NCBI RefSeq assembly: GCF_900142445.1
Contig: NZ_FRAV01000002.1
Coordinates: 164,049 to 228,048 of the forward strand
Direction: 5' to 3'
DNA from: Chryseobacterium polytrichastri
Lineage (GTDB): Bacteria; Bacteroidota; Bacteroidia; Flavobacteriales; Weeksellaceae
Length of the DNA stretch: 64,000 bases
The position numbers and the translations under genes were made by a program. The notes under the pieces were generated by a model. The model was given only the letters and a program-made list of their open reading frames with translations. It did no database searches and was not told where the DNA came from. Of the stretch, positions 35,360-44,631 are shown piece by piece. Every line of letters starts with the position of its first letter. Positions within the stretch are counted from its first letter, which is position 1.

Positions 35360-37570
35360 CTATGATTGTAAACGTCTCACTTTTGAAACTCCGTTAATAT
35401 CTTTTAGTTTTTTAAATGTTTCTTCAAGTTGGCTCTTGTTTTTAACCTCAAGATTGATGTTTCCTGTAAAAATTCCGTTATTGGATTCAATAGACATACT
35501 TTTCATATCCATTTCCATAGAACTACTGATAACGGTCGTAATATCGTTGATCATTCCCATTCTGTCAAGACCTTCAATCTCGATCTTCACTCTGTTTTGG
35601 AAGCTTTCGGCATTTACCCATTTGGCAGGAATTACTCGATAATCGTATTGAGCTCTAAGGTTGATTGCATTAGGACAATTGTCGCTATGAACTTTAATAC
35701 CGTCTGAAATAGTGATGAATCCAAAGATTTTATCTCCTGGAATTACCGTACAGCATTTTGCATAACTATAATTCAGTTTTTCTTCATCTTTTCCAAAGAC
35801 AATCATGTCAAGATTCAGCTCTTTCGGTTCTATGTAAGCCGTATTTTTTGTCGGAGATTTTCTGAATCTGGAAAGTAAATTATTAAATACATTTTTACTT
35901 TCTATATATTTTCTTAAGCTGCTAACGTCTAGTTCGTTGCTTTGGAACTTAAGGAATAATTCTTGAGATGTTTTTAGGTTAAAGAATTTTTGAAGTTTAT
36001 TAATCTCCTCATCATTAAAATTGATTTTTGCATGACGAAGTTTTCTTTGTAAAATCTCTCTTCCTTCTTCTACCAATTGGTTTTTCTGAGAATTCAGATA
36101 CCCTTTGATTTTTGATTTGGCTTTGGAAGTAACAACAAATTCTAGCCAGTCGAATTTTGGTTTCTGATTTTGAGAAGAAAGAATATCAACCTGATCTCCA
36201 TTTTGAAGAACATATGAAATAGGAACTAATTTTCCATTAATCTTTGCTCCCAAACATTTCATCCCCAAATCAGAGTGAACAGAAAATGCAAAGTCTAAAG
36301 CAGTGGCATTCGTAGGCAAAATTTTAATCTCTCCTTTTGGAGTGAACACGAATACCTCTTTTGAATATAAATTAAGTTTAATATTATCTAAAAGCTCAGA
36401 GGTTGAAAGATCTTGCTGTTGTTCAAGAACATCGCGGATTTCCGTTACCCATCTTTCAAAATTCTTATCATCAGAACTTTGTTTGTAGCCTTCTTTGTAT
36501 TTGTAATGGGCAGCGACCCCTTTTTCTGCAATTTCATCCATTCTTTCGGAACGGATCTGCACTTCGATCCATTTCTTATCCGGACCAAGAACAGTCAAAT
36601 GTAAACTTTCATATCCTGTAGAACGAGGTTGGGTGATCCAGTCACGCATTCTTGATGGATTACTGTGATAAACGTCGGTTACAATAGAATAAATTTTCCA
36701 GGCTAAGAATTTCTCATTTTTAGCATCTGATTTATAAATAATTCTAATCGCATAATTATCAAATACTTCTTCGAAAGAAACGCCCTGTTTCAGCATTTTT
36801 CTGTAGATAGAAGAAACTGCTTTTGCACGGCCTTTTATGGTGAAATGTAATCCTTCTTCCTTTAATTTTTCGGAAGCTTCTTTTTTGAATTCTTCAATAT
36901 ATCTTTCACGGTTCTCTTTTGCGAGCTCTAATTTTTCCGTAATTTCATTAAAAACTTCAGGATTGTTATATTTTAAAGATAGATCTTCAAGTTCAGATTT
37001 AATGTTATACAAGCCTAAACGGTGTGCCATTGGAGCGTAAATATAGACCGTTTCAGAAGCAATTTTTTTCTGCTTATCAGGCACCATACTTTCCAACGTT
37101 CGCATATTGTGAAGTCGGTCTGCAATTTTGATCAAAATAACCCTGAAATCTTCAGATAATGTCAACAAAAGTTTCCTGTAGTTTTCAGACTGTACGGAGA
37201 TATTTTGATGATTCATGATGGATATTTTGGTTAATCCATTCACGATATTGGCTATCTTTTCTCCAAAAATCTTTTTAAGATCTTCATAAGTATAATCTGA
37301 ATCTTCAATAACATCGTGTAACAACGCACAGGCAATAGAAGTTGCTCCCAAGCCAATCTCTGTTGCTACAATTTTGGCCACAGCAATAGGATGGTAAATG
37401 TATGGTTCGCCAGATTTTCTTCTTTGATCTTTGTGAGCATCTAATGCAATATCGAATGCCTTTCGGATAAGTTTATTATTTTCCTCATCCAAAGTTCTGT
37501 AGGTATTCGAAATCAGATCCTTATATCTTGCAAGGATCTCTTTGTTTTCCTGTTCTAAGTCGTAACTCAT
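35360..37570 (-). CDS. Bifunctional (p)ppGpp synthetase/hydrolase, RelA/SpoT family
   Basis: A 736-residue stringent-response enzyme. The HD hydrolase domain is intact (HPIAVAKIVATEIG ... ACALLHDVIEDSDYT ... IKIADRLHNMRTLE). The synthetase domain follows (about 235-370: DNYAIRIIY, RMRDWITQPRSTGYESLHLT, EVQIRSERMDEIAEKGVAAH), then TGS (about 405-465, EVFVFTPKGEIKILPTNATA) and a C-terminal ACT domain. The RMRD charged motif is of the RXKD type found in bifunctional enzymes. First gene of a two-gene unit with nhaA. Confidence 0.94.
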   Translation of the reverse strand: MSYDLEQENKEILARYKDLISNTYRTLDEENNKLIRKAFDIALDAHKDQRRKSGEPYIYHPIAVAKIVATEIGLGATSIACALLHDVIEDSDYTYEDLKKIFGEKIANIVNGLTKISIMNHQNISVQSENYRKLLLTLSEDFRVILIKIADRLHNMRTLESMVPDKQKKIASETVYIYAPMAHRLGLYNIKSELEDLSLKYNNPEVFNEITEKLELAKENRERYIEEFKKEASEKLKEEGLHFTIKGRAKAVSSIYRKMLKQGVSFEEVFDNYAIRIIYKSDAKNEKFLAWKIYSIVTDVYHSNPSRMRDWITQPRSTGYESLHLTVLGPDKKWIEVQIRSERMDEIAEKGVAAHYKYKEGYKQSSDDKNFERWVTEIRDVLEQQQDLSTSELLDNIKLNLYSKEVFVFTPKGEIKILPTNATALDFAFSVHSDLGMKCLGAKINGKLVPISYVLQNGDQVDILSSQNQKPKFDWLEFVVTSKAKSKIKGYLNSQKNQLVEEGREILQRKLRHAKINFNDEEINKLQKFFNLKTSQELFLKFQSNELDVSSLRKYIESKNVFNNLLSRFRKSPTKNTAYIEPKELNLDMIVFGKDEEKLNYSYAKCCTVIPGDKIFGFITISDGIKVHSDNCPNAINLRAQYDYRVIPAKWVNAESFQNRVKIEIEGLDRMGMINDITTVISSSMEMDMKSMSIESNNGIFTGNINLEVKNKSQLEETFKKLKDINGVSKVRRLQS

Positions 37571-37626
37571 TTGTGTAAAAGCCTATATTTAAACGAAAAT
37601 ACGAAAATTTTTCCACTTTCAAACTA

Positions 37627-37656
37627 CAAAAAATCCGCAGATAATTCCACGGATTC
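37627..37656 (-). terminator. Terminator of the 121-residue protein gene
   Basis: On the minus strand AATCCG pairs with CGGATT over a 12-base loop, followed by six Ts. Lies just downstream of the gene ending at 37680 and upstream of relA/spoT. Confidence 0.7.
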
Positions 37657-37679
37657 TTGGTTATTAGAATTTGTAATTA

Positions 37680-38045
37680 CTAAAATTTTACTTCGGAGTC
37701 CATACCATTGGTTGACCCCTTTATTTTGACATCCGGGCTGTTGTGAATCTCAGCTTTACTTCGGGCATCAATTAGTTTTTTAATATTTTGATAATCAGCT
37801 TGCTCTATGCTCATGTTATCAAATGAGTATGTCTTTAAAACAGAGTTTTGGCTGAATACATTTTGGGCATTGCTTGCTTGTTCGCTATCTTTTATAGCAA
37901 CGCTGGCTAGATATTGAGGGGTATTGTGGGAATCATCAACATAGACAATGTATTCTGAATTTCCAAAACCTGAAGTTTCTAAATCTTTTTCAAGTTTTTT
38001 GTAATTATTTTGAGAATTAAATAATCCTGCTAATATTTTTGACAT
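37680..38045 (-). CDS. Hypothetical stress-type cytoplasmic protein
   Basis: A 121-residue soluble protein with no signal peptide. The N-terminal part (ILAGLFNSQNNYKKLEKDLE then TSGFGNSEYIVYVDD) resembles the fold of small general-stress or flavinator-type proteins that pair an insertion of a helix with a beta-alpha-beta unit, but the match is loose. The C-terminal tail is hydrophilic. Monocistronic with its own terminator. Function unknown. Confidence 0.65.
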   Translation of the reverse strand: MSKILAGLFNSQNNYKKLEKDLETSGFGNSEYIVYVDDSHNTPQYLASVAIKDSEQASNAQNVFSQNSVLKTYSFDNMSIEQADYQNIKKLIDARSKAEIHNSPDVKIKGSTNGMDSEVKF

Positions 38046-38336
38046 AATAATGTGTTTTAAATTTGTACTTAAAGATAGTAAATAAATTTTAAATAAGTTG
38101 TAATTATTTCAATGAAATTGTGTGATTTTTATTTTATCTATATGTAAATGTTAAAATGATTAAGGATTTTTGTTAAATGAGCGTTTAAGTTTATGCTGAT
38201 TTATATTAAGTAATAGTTAATCAATTGGCTGTTAAAAAGGAGAACGGACTAAAAGCCCGTTCCCAATGTATATGTAATGATAATTCTAGGTTTTAATTAA
38301 TATTAACTTAAAAAAAACTCAAAGATTAACTTTAAT
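38046..38336. other. 291-bp intergenic region
   Basis: Holds the terminator of acs (38233-38264) and an AT-rich stretch with the promoter of the 121-residue protein gene, whose box could not be fixed. Nothing else is recognised. Confidence 0.5.
38233..38264 (-). terminator. Terminator of the prpE-acs operon
   Basis: On the minus strand GGGAACGGGC pairs with GTCCGTTCTC over a TTTTA loop, followed by CTTTTTAAC. Confidence 0.65.
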
Positions 38337-40244
38337 TTATAGTCTTTCATTTTTAATTTCTTCCACAATTTCAGGATTTAACAATGTTGAAATATCTCCA
38401 AAGCTATTAAAATCCCCTTCAGCAATTTTTCTCAAAATTCTACGCATAATCTTTCCTGAACGAGTCTTTGGAAGCCCTGAAACAAACTGTACTTTATCCA
38501 ACTTAGCAATCGGACCGATTTGATCTGAAATAAGCTGATTGATCTCTTTTTTAAGATTTTCTCGCTGGCGACTTTCTCCTGTTTCTTTTAAAACAACATA
38601 TCCATACAAGGCATTTCCTTTGATGTCATGAGGATAGCCAACAATGGCGGATTCGGCAACGGCAGGGTGTTGGTTAATGCTGTCTTCAATGGGAGCAGTT
38701 CCCAAGTTGTGTCCTGAAACAATGATAACATCATCTACACGGCCTGTAATTCTGTAATACCCAACTTCATCTCTCAAAGCGCCGTCCCCAGTGAAATATT
38801 TCCCTGGAAAAGCGGTAAAATAAGTTTCTTTATATCTCTGATGATCGCCCCAAATTGTTCTTGCAATTCCCGGCCACGGAAAACGGATGCATAGATTGCC
38901 TGTTACCTGATTTCCTGTAATTTCATTGCGTTTATCATCCATTAAAACAGGTTGTATTCCCGGAAGCGGTAGAGTAGCGTAAGTAGGTTTTGTTGGGGTA
39001 ATAAAAGGAAGCGGTGAGATCATAATTCCGCCTGTCTCTGTTTGCCACCAAGTATCTACGATGGGACATTTTTTTCTTCCAACATGATCATTAAACCAAT
39101 GCCAAGCTTCATCATTGATAGGTTCTCCAACGGAGCCTATTACTTTTAATGAACTCAGATCATGCTTATCAACCCATTCTGCACTTTCTTTCGCTAATGA
39201 ACGAATAGCGGTTGGGGCCGTATAGAATTGTGTGATTTTATGTTTTTCAATAACTTCCCAAAAACGATCCGGTTCAGGATAAGTGGGAACGCCTTCAAAA
39301 ATTACGGTAGTGGCTCCGTTACAAAGCGGTCCGTAAAGAATATAGGAGTGTCCGGTGATCCAGCCAATATCTGCAGTACACCAATAAATATCATTTTCCT
39401 GATAATTAAAAATGTTTTTAAAAGTATAGGCGGTGTAAACCATATATCCGGCGCAAGTATGTAGCATTCCTTTCGGTTTTCCGGTAGATCCAGATGTGTA
39501 TAAAATAAAAAGTGGATCTTCTGCATCCATGATTACGGTTACGAAATCAGCAGAAGCTTTTTCATACAGGTCAGCCATCCAATGATCTCTGCCTTCTTTC
39601 ATTTTGATCTCGTTTTTCGTTCTTTTTACTACTAGAACAGATTCAATGGTAGGCGTTTTTTCTAGTGCTTCATCCACAATGCTTTTTAGATCTAACACTT
39701 TGCTGCCTCTGTAACTTCCGTCTGATGTAATGATCATTTTGGCTTCACAATCATTAATTCTTGATGCCACAGCAGAGGCCGAGAAACCTGCGAAAATTAC
39801 GGAATGTACTGCACCTAATTTTGCACAAGCCAACATCGTAACTGCCAATTCAGGAATCATGGGAAGATAGATGCACACTCTGTCACCTTTTTCGATGCCC
39901 ATCTCTCTTAGGATATTGGCTGTTTTGTTGACGCGAGTGTATAATTCGTTGTAAGAAATGTGTTGTGCTGCTTCCTTTGGATCGTTAGGTTCCCAGATGA
40001 TGGCGGTTTTTTCGCCTCTTTCATTTAAGTGCCTGTCGATACAATTTTTAGTGATATTTAATTTAGCATTTTTAAACCAAGTGATTCTTGCTTCATTCAT
40101 ATCGTACTTAACAACCTTGCTCCATCTTTGGTACCACACGAAGTTCTGATCTGCTATTTTGTCCCAGAATTTTTTAGGATTTTTAATAGATTTTTTATAC
40201 TCTTCAAAATAATGTGGTAAATCTTCTATTAAGTAATTTCTCAT
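38337..40244 (-). CDS. acs: Acetate--CoA ligase (AMP-forming)
   Basis: A 635-residue acyl-adenylate enzyme making acetyl-CoA from acetate, ATP and CoA. Core motifs: YTSGSTGKPKGMLHTCAGYM (ATP binding), WWQTETGGIMISPLP (acetate pocket with the Acs tryptophan), YFTGDGALRDEVGYYRITGR and the C-terminal PKTRSGKIMRRILRKIAEGD with the regulatory lysine. Length is typical. It follows a paralogous ligase gene by 61 bases on the same strand; together they may salvage acetate and propionate. Confidence 0.95.
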   Translation of the reverse strand: MRNYLIEDLPHYFEEYKKSIKNPKKFWDKIADQNFVWYQRWSKVVKYDMNEARITWFKNAKLNITKNCIDRHLNERGEKTAIIWEPNDPKEAAQHISYNELYTRVNKTANILREMGIEKGDRVCIYLPMIPELAVTMLACAKLGAVHSVIFAGFSASAVASRINDCEAKMIITSDGSYRGSKVLDLKSIVDEALEKTPTIESVLVVKRTKNEIKMKEGRDHWMADLYEKASADFVTVIMDAEDPLFILYTSGSTGKPKGMLHTCAGYMVYTAYTFKNIFNYQENDIYWCTADIGWITGHSYILYGPLCNGATTVIFEGVPTYPEPDRFWEVIEKHKITQFYTAPTAIRSLAKESAEWVDKHDLSSLKVIGSVGEPINDEAWHWFNDHVGRKKCPIVDTWWQTETGGIMISPLPFITPTKPTYATLPLPGIQPVLMDDKRNEITGNQVTGNLCIRFPWPGIARTIWGDHQRYKETYFTAFPGKYFTGDGALRDEVGYYRITGRVDDVIIVSGHNLGTAPIEDSINQHPAVAESAIVGYPHDIKGNALYGYVVLKETGESRQRENLKKEINQLISDQIGPIAKLDKVQFVSGLPKTRSGKIMRRILRKIAEGDFNSFGDISTLLNPEIVEEIKNERL

Positions 40245-40305
40245 ATCCCTTTCGTTTTTGAAATTTGAATTTATTTATAATTTAAATTTATGTTTAATTT
40301 ATGGT

Positions 40306-42192
40306 TTATAGCCTATAATCATTAATTTTTTGCTGAATTTCTTCAATGATTTTTTCATCATCAATTGTTGATGGAATCTGAAATTCCTTTCCATCTAGTA
40401 AGGTTCTGATCAACTTTCTTAGAGTTTTTCCTGACCGTGTTTTAGGCAAACGTTTGACAACCATCGCGTTCTTCAAAAATGCGACTGCGCCAATTTTCTC
40501 TCGAACCATCTGAATGACATTTTTTTCTAAATCTTCCTCAGAAATCGTTGCTCCATTTTTTAAAACCATGGTAGCAAAAGGAATCTGTCCTTTTAATTCA
40601 TCATCAATTCCCACCACAGCACACTCTGCAACATCGGGATGGGATGAAACGATTTCTTCCATCTCTGACGTTGAAAGGCGATGTCCTGCAACATTAATGA
40701 CGTCATCCACTCTTCCTGTGATAAAAACATAACCGTCTTCGTCTTTTATTGCTCCGTCTCCGGAGAAATAATAGCCTTTATATTGTGATAGATAGCTGCT
40801 TTGAAACCGCTCATAATCATTCCATATTCCCAATAATGAACCTGGCGGAAGTGGAAGTTTTATAATTAAATAGCCTTCCTGATGCGCATCCAATTCGTAT
40901 CCGTTTTCATCGAAAATTTTAATGTCATATCCCGGAATTGGTTTTCCGGCAGCCGCTCTTTTGATTTTATAATTATCGTCAAAGGTCATTAAACCCAACA
41001 TTGGCCAACCGGATTCTGTCTGCCACCAATGATCGATTGCGGGAACTCCGATATGTTTTTCAAACCAATCCAACGTGGCAACATCACATCTTTCGCCTGC
41101 TAAAAACTGTTTTTTGAAATGGCTTAAATCATATTTTTTAACCAATTCTCCGTTTGGATCTTCCTTTTTTATCGCTCGAATGGCTGTTGGAGCTGTAAAC
41201 ATTGCAGAAACTTTATATTCTGAAATGATTCTCCAAAATGTTCCTGCATCGGGCGTCATGATGGGTTTTCCTTCAAAAATAATGGTGGTATTTCTGTTAA
41301 TTAAAGGTCCGTACACCGAAAAGCTGTGACCGACTGCCCAGCCAAAATCTGAAGCTGCCCAAAAAGTGTCCCCTTGTTCAATTCCATAAATATATTTCAT
41401 GGAAAATTTCAAAGCGGTGGCATAGCCTCCTGTGTCGCGGGTAATCCCTTTGGGTTTTCCTGTCGTTCCTGAGGTGTACAGCAAATAAAGTGGGTGGGTA
41501 GATTCAACAGAAATACAGTCAGCAGGTTCTGATTGTTGAACCAATTCTTCATAATCAATTAATCCGTCAAACATTTCATCTTGATTATCAACTAATTTTC
41601 TGTTATAAACGATAATGTTTTCAACTTTGTCCTGAGCGAGTTCAATCGCTTTTTTAACCAATGGTAAATAAGGAATCCTTTTGGCTATTTCTACTCCGGC
41701 TGTTGCTGTAATTAATGCTTTAGGTTTGCAGTCATCAATTCTAATCACCAATTCGTTAGGGGCAAAACCACCAAAAACAACATTGTGAATGACCCCGATT
41801 CTTGCACAGGCCAACATCGTAAAAAGCGTCTGTGGAATCATCGGCATATAAATAACGGCTGTGTCTCCTTTTTTTAATCCTAAAGAAACCAAGCCTCCTG
41901 CCAGTTTTGAAATTTCTTCTTTCGCCTGATTGAAGGTGTACTGTATTTTTTGATTGGTAACCGGAGAATCGTAAACAATGGCGATTTGCTCTCCGAAACC
42001 GTCTTCAATATGTTTATCGATACATAAATAGCACATATTCAGTTTGCCATCGGAGTACCATTGGGTGTAATCATTTTGATCTTTGGAAAGAATTTGGGTA
42101 GGAAACTCAAGCCAATCGATTTCCTGAGCCTGTTCCTTCCAGAAATTTTCTTTGTCTTCTATGCTTCTTTTAGATAAATTATCTGTATTCAT
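40306..42192 (-). CDS. prpE: Propionyl-CoA synthetase-like acyl-CoA ligase
   Basis: A 628-residue acyl-adenylate enzyme closer to propionate--CoA ligase PrpE than to Acs: the N-terminus WYSDGKLNMCYLCIDKHIED, LYTSGTTGKPKGITRDTGGY, WWQTESGWPMLGL, and YYFSGDGAIKDEDGYVFITG are PrpE-like. The C-terminal lysine motif PKTRSGKTLRKLIRTLLDGK is present. It activates short-chain acids. First gene of the two-gene unit with acs. Substrate range is inferred. Confidence 0.88.
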   Translation of the reverse strand: MNTDNLSKRSIEDKENFWKEQAQEIDWLEFPTQILSKDQNDYTQWYSDGKLNMCYLCIDKHIEDGFGEQIAIVYDSPVTNQKIQYTFNQAKEEISKLAGGLVSLGLKKGDTAVIYMPMIPQTLFTMLACARIGVIHNVVFGGFAPNELVIRIDDCKPKALITATAGVEIAKRIPYLPLVKKAIELAQDKVENIIVYNRKLVDNQDEMFDGLIDYEELVQQSEPADCISVESTHPLYLLYTSGTTGKPKGITRDTGGYATALKFSMKYIYGIEQGDTFWAASDFGWAVGHSFSVYGPLINRNTTIIFEGKPIMTPDAGTFWRIISEYKVSAMFTAPTAIRAIKKEDPNGELVKKYDLSHFKKQFLAGERCDVATLDWFEKHIGVPAIDHWWQTESGWPMLGLMTFDDNYKIKRAAAGKPIPGYDIKIFDENGYELDAHQEGYLIIKLPLPPGSLLGIWNDYERFQSSYLSQYKGYYFSGDGAIKDEDGYVFITGRVDDVINVAGHRLSTSEMEEIVSSHPDVAECAVVGIDDELKGQIPFATMVLKNGATISEEDLEKNVIQMVREKIGAVAFLKNAMVVKRLPKTRSGKTLRKLIRTLLDGKEFQIPSTIDDEKIIEEIQQKINDYRL

Positions 42193-42612
42193 ATTAATTT
42201 TTTGTGTTTGGGAGTATTTTGGGTTTCGTTTCTATGTGTTTTATTATTTCAACGAAGAAAAGGTCAGCTGTAATGATATAGATTGTTCTCACACTGAGAA
42301 AAAAACTTGATATGTTTCAATTTTTCTATCTTGTTGAGTTGTATTTAAGTTGTTGTAAATGTATGTGTTGTGTGTTTTGGTGTTGAGGGTCGCTATATCG
42401 GATGTAATGATTTTTCATCTTCGTATTGCTGCATTTTAGATAAGTGTTTTCCATGTCCAGTATTTTAGTAAAAGTATAATAATTTAGCAAAATTATATTT
42501 TTCAATAAAGATAATATTACCTGTTTATTTTGTTTAAACAAAAATAATATCTTTTTTATTTGCTTTTTAAAGTTATAATGTTTTAAATTTGTCAAAAAAT
42601 TCAGATAAATAA
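42193..42612. other. 420-bp spacer between prpE and the arginine operon
   Basis: Divergent control region. The arginine promoter is at 42560-42591. A minus-strand box TAATTTTG (42495-42488) could drive prpE with a leader of about 290 bases. A 128-codon minus-strand frame reaching into the GNAT gene is not regarded as coding. No RNA gene recognised. Confidence 0.45.
42560..42591 (+). promoter_or_regulatory. Promoter of the arginine biosynthesis cluster
   Basis: TTG at 42560-42562 and TAAATTTG at 42584-42591, spaced 21 bases, both elements of the Bacteroidetes consensus. Transcription would start near 42595, 18 bases before the GNAT ATG. Confidence 0.65.
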
Positions 42613-43191
42613 ATGGAAATACAAATTTCCTCATGCGAACATTTAATGTATGTGAGTGAAATACAGCAGGAAATGTATGATTCTGCGCAGCGAAGAGGGA
42701 CGGGCATCGCAAAACGTTCCATAGAATATTTAAGTAAAAAGATTTCAGATGGTAATGCTGTAATAGCTACTGAAAACGGTGAATGGGTGGGTTTCTGCTA
42801 TATAGAGACTTGGTCACATGGTCAGTTTGTGGCTAACTCAGGGTTGATTGTTTCTCCCAATTTTAGAAATAGAGGAGTGGCGACTTTAATAAAGAATAAA
42901 GTTTTTGAATTATCCAGAGAAAAATATCCAAGTGCAAAAATATTTGGTCTTACAACAGGTCTTGCGGTAATGAAAATTAACAGTGACTTGGGATATAAGC
43001 CTGTTATATATTCTGAATTAACACAAGATGAAGAATTTTGGAGTGGTTGCAAGAATTGTGTGAATTATGAAATTTTAATGAAAAAGGAACGTAAGAACTG
43101 TCTTTGTACAGCAATGCTTTTTGTTCCCGGAAATGATAAAGTAAATGAGGTTGGAAATAAACAACCTGAAAATAAATATAATAATGAGTAA
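42613..43191 (+). CDS. GNAT acetyltransferase, probable N-acylglutamate synthase (ArgA-like)
   Basis: A 192-residue GNAT protein at the head of the arginine cluster. The acetyl-CoA loop is RNRGVA (residues 85-90), with ANSGLIVSPNFRNRGVATLI around it. Position and the absence of another first-step enzyme suggest it acylates glutamate (acetyl or succinyl) to start arginine synthesis. The C-terminal part has four clustered cysteines (CKNC 146-149 and CLC 163-165), a possible metal or redox site. Its last codons overlap the argG start by 8 bases (ATGAGTAA), so translation is coupled. Catalytic identity is inferred from context. Confidence 0.75.
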   Translation: MEIQISSCEHLMYVSEIQQEMYDSAQRRGTGIAKRSIEYLSKKISDGNAVIATENGEWVGFCYIETWSHGQFVANSGLIVSPNFRNRGVATLIKNKVFELSREKYPSAKIFGLTTGLAVMKINSDLGYKPVIYSELTQDEEFWSGCKNCVNYEILMKKERKNCLCTAMLFVPGNDKVNEVGNKQPENKYNNE

Positions 43192-44371
43192 GAAAGTAAT
43201 CTTAGCGTTTAGCGGAGGTCTAGACACCTCTTACTGTGCTAAATATCTTAGTGAAACACTAGGGTATGAAGTGTATGCAGTAACTGTAAATACCGGTGGC
43301 TTTTCTAAAGAAGAGGAAAATGAATTGGAGAAAAAAGCCTTTAATCTTGGAGTTAAAGAATACAGGTGCGTTGATGCTCAGGAAGATTATTATAATTCTT
43401 GCGTAAAGTATTTGATCTTTGGGAATGTGTTGAAAAATAACACCTATCCTTTATCTGTAAGTGCTGAACGTACAATCCAAGCGCAGGAGATTGCAAAATA
43501 TGCCATTGAAATGGGTGCGGATGCCATTGCTCACGGAAGCACTGGTGCTGGAAACGATCAGGTTCGTTTTGATTTAATTTTTCAGGTGATGTGTCCGAAT
43601 GTGGAAATCATTACTCCAATTCGTGATATGGCACTCTCTCGTGAAGAAGAAATTGAGTTTTTGAAAAATCACGGTTATGAAATGGAATTCCATAAAGCAC
43701 AATATTCGGTGAATAAAGGACTTTGGGGAACTTCAGTAGGAGGAAAAGAAACGCTGACTTCAAGAAATTATTTACCTGAAGAAGCTTTCCCTTCACAAAT
43801 TAAAGTAACGCAGCCTTCAGAATTGGAAATTGAATTTAAAAAGGGTGAAGTTGTAGCGGTAAATGGAGAAAGTTTTGAACATTCGGTATATGCCATTCAG
43901 AAAATTGAAGAATTAGCTTCTGCTTATGGAATCGGTCGTGATATTCATGTTGGAGATACCATTGTTGGTATTAAAGGTAGAGTAGGATTTGAAGCTGCTG
44001 CGGCATCGGTGATTATTAAGGCGCATCATTTATTAGAAAAACATACGCTTTCAAAATATCAGCAGATGATGAAATCTCAGCTATCAGACTGGTACGGAAA
44101 CTGGCTTCATGAAGCACTTTTCTTAGATCCTGTAATGAGAAATATTGAGTCTTTCTTAATTGATTCTCAGAAAACAGTAAGCGGAAAAGTATTTGTAACC
44201 CTTCATCCATACAGATTTATTTTAAATGGAATTGAATCTAAGCATGATTTAATGTCTGATAAATTCGGAAGTTACGGCGAAGCAAACAGAGCATGGACAG
44301 GAGAAGATGTGAAAGGATATACGAAGATCTTGAGTAATTCATTAAATATATATCATCAGATAAATAAATAA
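43184..44371 (+). CDS. argG: Argininosuccinate synthase
   Basis: A 395-residue enzyme joining citrulline and aspartate with ATP. The PPi-loop motif is KVILAFSGGLDTSYCAKYL at the start; GADAIAHGSTGAGNDQVRF is a second signature. The ATG at 43184 is chosen because MSKKVILAFSGG is the family N-terminus; an upstream in-frame ATG at 43145 would lie deep within the GNAT gene. Overlaps that gene by 8 bases. Second gene of the arg cluster. Confidence 0.96.
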   Translation: MSKKVILAFSGGLDTSYCAKYLSETLGYEVYAVTVNTGGFSKEEENELEKKAFNLGVKEYRCVDAQEDYYNSCVKYLIFGNVLKNNTYPLSVSAERTIQAQEIAKYAIEMGADAIAHGSTGAGNDQVRFDLIFQVMCPNVEIITPIRDMALSREEEIEFLKNHGYEMEFHKAQYSVNKGLWGTSVGGKETLTSRNYLPEEAFPSQIKVTQPSELEIEFKKGEVVAVNGESFEHSVYAIQKIEELASAYGIGRDIHVGDTIVGIKGRVGFEAAAASVIIKAHHLLEKHTLSKYQQMMKSQLSDWYGNWLHEALFLDPVMRNIESFLIDSQKTVSGKVFVTLHPYRFILNGIESKHDLMSDKFGSYGEANRAWTGEDVKGYTKILSNSLNIYHQINK

Positions 44372-44376
44372 GATTT

Positions 44377-44458
44377 GGGCAGCTTTATCCGCCTTCCGCT
44401 CCCAATCTTTTGTTCGTCGTTCCTTCTCACAAAAGGATTTCCGCTCAAGTCGGGCTGC
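44377..44458. repeat. Dispersed intergenic repeat, copy 2
   Basis: The sequence GGGCAGCTTTATCCGCCTTC ... CAATCTTTTG ... CAAAAGGATTTCCGCTCAAG then TCGGGCTGC matches the layout of the repeat at 8298-8392. Here the stem is short (CTTTTG with CAAAAG). It lies between argG and the REP pair before argC. Confidence 0.65.
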
Positions 44459-44478
44459 GAAATATTGGATGAATCAAT

Positions 44479-44596
44479 GAACCCGAAGGGGTTCAATAAT
44501 AATAGCCATAGGTGAAACCTATGGAGGGGAGAGATAAATTGGACGAAGAATAAACCCGAAGGGTTCAATAATAATAGCCATGGGTGCAACCTGTGG
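44479..44596 (+). repeat. REP doublet with GAA-loop hairpins
   Basis: Two units. Unit 1: GAACCCGAAGGGGTTC (44479-44494) then AATAATAATAGCC, then CCATAGGT-GAA-ACCTATGG (44506-44524). Unit 2: AACCCGAAGGGTT (44553-44565), the same linker, then CCATGGGT-GCA-ACCTGTGG (44578-44596). The trinucleotide loop and the linker are the same as in the elements at 53533 and 55178, which flank a RAYT-type transposase. Confidence 0.8.
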
Positions 44597-44631
44597 AAAA
44601 AAGAAAAATGATTGAGATTAATCAAAAAGAA

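Noticed and set aside
42326..42712. 128-codon minus-strand frame upstream of the arginine cluster
   Set aside because: Low-complexity composition, covers the arg promoter and overlaps the start of the GNAT gene.
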